Positions 63,174 to 64,000 of a DNA stretch of 64,000 nucleotides are shown piece after piece (the stretch's first letter is position 1; each line of letters begins with the position of its first letter). A program made the translations under genes and the position numbers. Under the pieces are notes generated by a model. That model made no database searches, was not told where the DNA came from, and saw nothing but the letters and a program-made list of their open reading frames with translations. This DNA is from Pseudomonadota bacterium (lineage in GTDB: Bacteria > Pseudomonadota > Gammaproteobacteria > Xanthomonadales > SZUA-38): positions 1 to 64,000 of the forward strand of contig JBCCCR010000004.1 in assembly GCA_039033415.1 (NCBI GenBank), written 5' to 3'.

Positions 63174-63425
63174 CGAACCGCCCCCCGGTTTGCCGCCCCA
63201 TTCGGGCGATTCAGGTTGTTGTGCCCCTAACTTAGCGGCCTTGGGCGTCCATCCCTCCCACCCACCTTCGCCACTCAGCAGTCAACTTTTTTCATTTTTT
63301 CTGTCGCCTCCGCCATCGCTTTGCGTTTGAGCGGGTATACGGGGCAACTGCGGGAAGGGAAATGGAAGATTCCTGAAACGCCGGGCCAGAGGGGCGCTCC
63401 GTCAAGCACTCAATGGAGAGAAAAC

Positions 63426-64000
63426 ATGATGGATAGAAACTGCAAAACAACAATCGCTGCCAAATTGACAACCAAGCTGGCGATGCTACCCGGACTGGTC
63501 GTCGTCCTGCTGGCGACAGGCCCATCGATCGCGCAGGAGAGCTCCGTTTCCGCCAGATGGAACCAGGGTGAACTGGTGATTACCGGCACCAACCGAGACG
63601 ATCAGATCACCGTCGCCGCCGAGGATGGCGTGATTTACGTCAACAGCGGGCTCGTTGAAATCGCCGGAGGACCGCCGCTATTGGCCGAAACTTCCCTCAT
63701 CAAAGTTGCCGGCCTGGGCGGGGACGATCTAATCGCGCTGAACGAATGGCAAGCTCCACTGCCAGATGCAGAACTCGACGGCGGCGATGGCAACGACATT
63801 CTGTTCTCGGGAGCCGGCAACGATGTCCTGATTGGCGGCGCTGGCGGGGACTACCTGGCGGGCAATACCGGCAATGACACGGTCGAAGGCCAAGACGGCA
63901 GCGACCTGCTGATCGTCAACAACGGCGATGGGAGCGATTTCCTCGAGGGCGGCGAAGGCAACGATACGCTGCAGATTCAGGGTAGGCTCAGCGAGCGGGA
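63426..64000 (+). CDS. RTX-type calcium-binding repeat protein (partial)
   Basis: The frame from ATG 63426 (GGAGAG six bases before) stays open for 191 codons to the end of the window, so the C-terminus is missing. A signal peptide (LAMLPGLVVVLLATGPSIA) precedes a ~80-residue segment and then nonapeptide RTX motifs: LDGGDGNDILFSGAGNDVL, IGGAGGDYLAGNTGNDTV and LEGGEGNDTL. These bind calcium outside the cell. Sec signal plus RTX, rather than type I export alone, is notable. Total length and any catalytic domain are unknown. Confidence 0.88.
   Translation, partial: MMDRNCKTTIAAKLTTKLAMLPGLVVVLLATGPSIAQESSVSARWNQGELVITGTNRDDQITVAAEDGVIYVNSGLVEIAGGPPLLAETSLIKVAGLGGDDLIALNEWQAPLPDAELDGGDGNDILFSGAGNDVLIGGAGGDYLAGNTGNDTVEGQDGSDLLIVNNGDGSDFLEGGEGNDTLQIQGRLSER

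Overview
The window is high-GC DNA (no GC count was run) that looks like a free-living, probably marine or sediment gammaproteobacterium near Xanthomonadales/Chromatiales. The signs are a TonB-dependent receptor, a sigma-54 two-component pair, multihaem and lipoprotein cytochromes, many secreted peptidases and TPR proteins, and dense gene packing with 4-11 bp overlaps. The taxon is an inference from gene style only. No rRNA, tRNA or CRISPR array was recognised, and no gene-free stretch exceeds 300 bases. Bases 1-202 hold nothing I can identify.

Layout. 203-1222: GNAT acetyltransferase and a small outer-membrane protein. 1307-7083 (minus): an aldoxime-to-carboxylate cassette of nitrilase, AraC regulator and aldoxime dehydratase behind a TonB receptor. 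A 268-bp element with 36-bp terminal inverted repeats fills the gap between receptor and nitrilase. 7317-9122: exported ankyrin-repeat protein. 9198-16555: a MacB-type ABC efflux module (adaptor, ATPase, permease) divergent from a sigma-54 response regulator and its kinase. A near-consensus -24/-12 promoter and tandem palindromic sites lie between them. 16664-25441: DsbA-like oxidoreductase, seven-haem cytochrome with TPRs, MscS channel with a cyclic-nucleotide domain, DUF2277 protein overlapping an iron-binding protein, and a Ser/Thr kinase with TPRs. 25426-30471: hydrolase, PadR pair, YceI protein, cytochrome-rhodanese fusion, VOC protein and AraC regulator. 30453-34465: gamma-glutamyltransferase, TPR protein and Ldh-family oxidoreductase. 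34648-38190: zwf-pgl-gnd, the complete oxidative pentose phosphate branch as an overlapping operon. 38212-44694: methyltransferase, then M24 and S9 peptidases with a hydroxyproline-dehydratase-like enolase-superfamily enzyme and a hydrolase lacking its catalytic residues. 44734-46458: membrane TPR/FlgO-like protein.

The most unusual locus is 46584-63173. A 3,611-residue exported protein combines two right-handed beta-helix segments, an L-type-lectin-like insert, about 470 residues dominated by a phased PLSSF pentapeptide repeat with cysteine-containing inserts, a PPC-like domain, a caspase/gingipain-like domain (His2654/Cys2696), Ig/PKD-like domains and a C-terminal repeat domain. A hybrid two-component regulator of 1,337 residues is divergently transcribed from it across 190 bp and is followed by a membrane hydrolase. 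The window ends inside an RTX-type calcium-binding protein.

How the parts may work together (inference): the TonB receptor could import a substrate for the aldoxime/nitrile enzymes. The efflux module is probably switched on by its sigma-54 pair. The peptidases, epimerase/dehydratase and perhaps the Ldh-family enzyme could recycle proline- or hydroxyproline-rich peptides. The hybrid regulator is positioned to control the giant surface protein.
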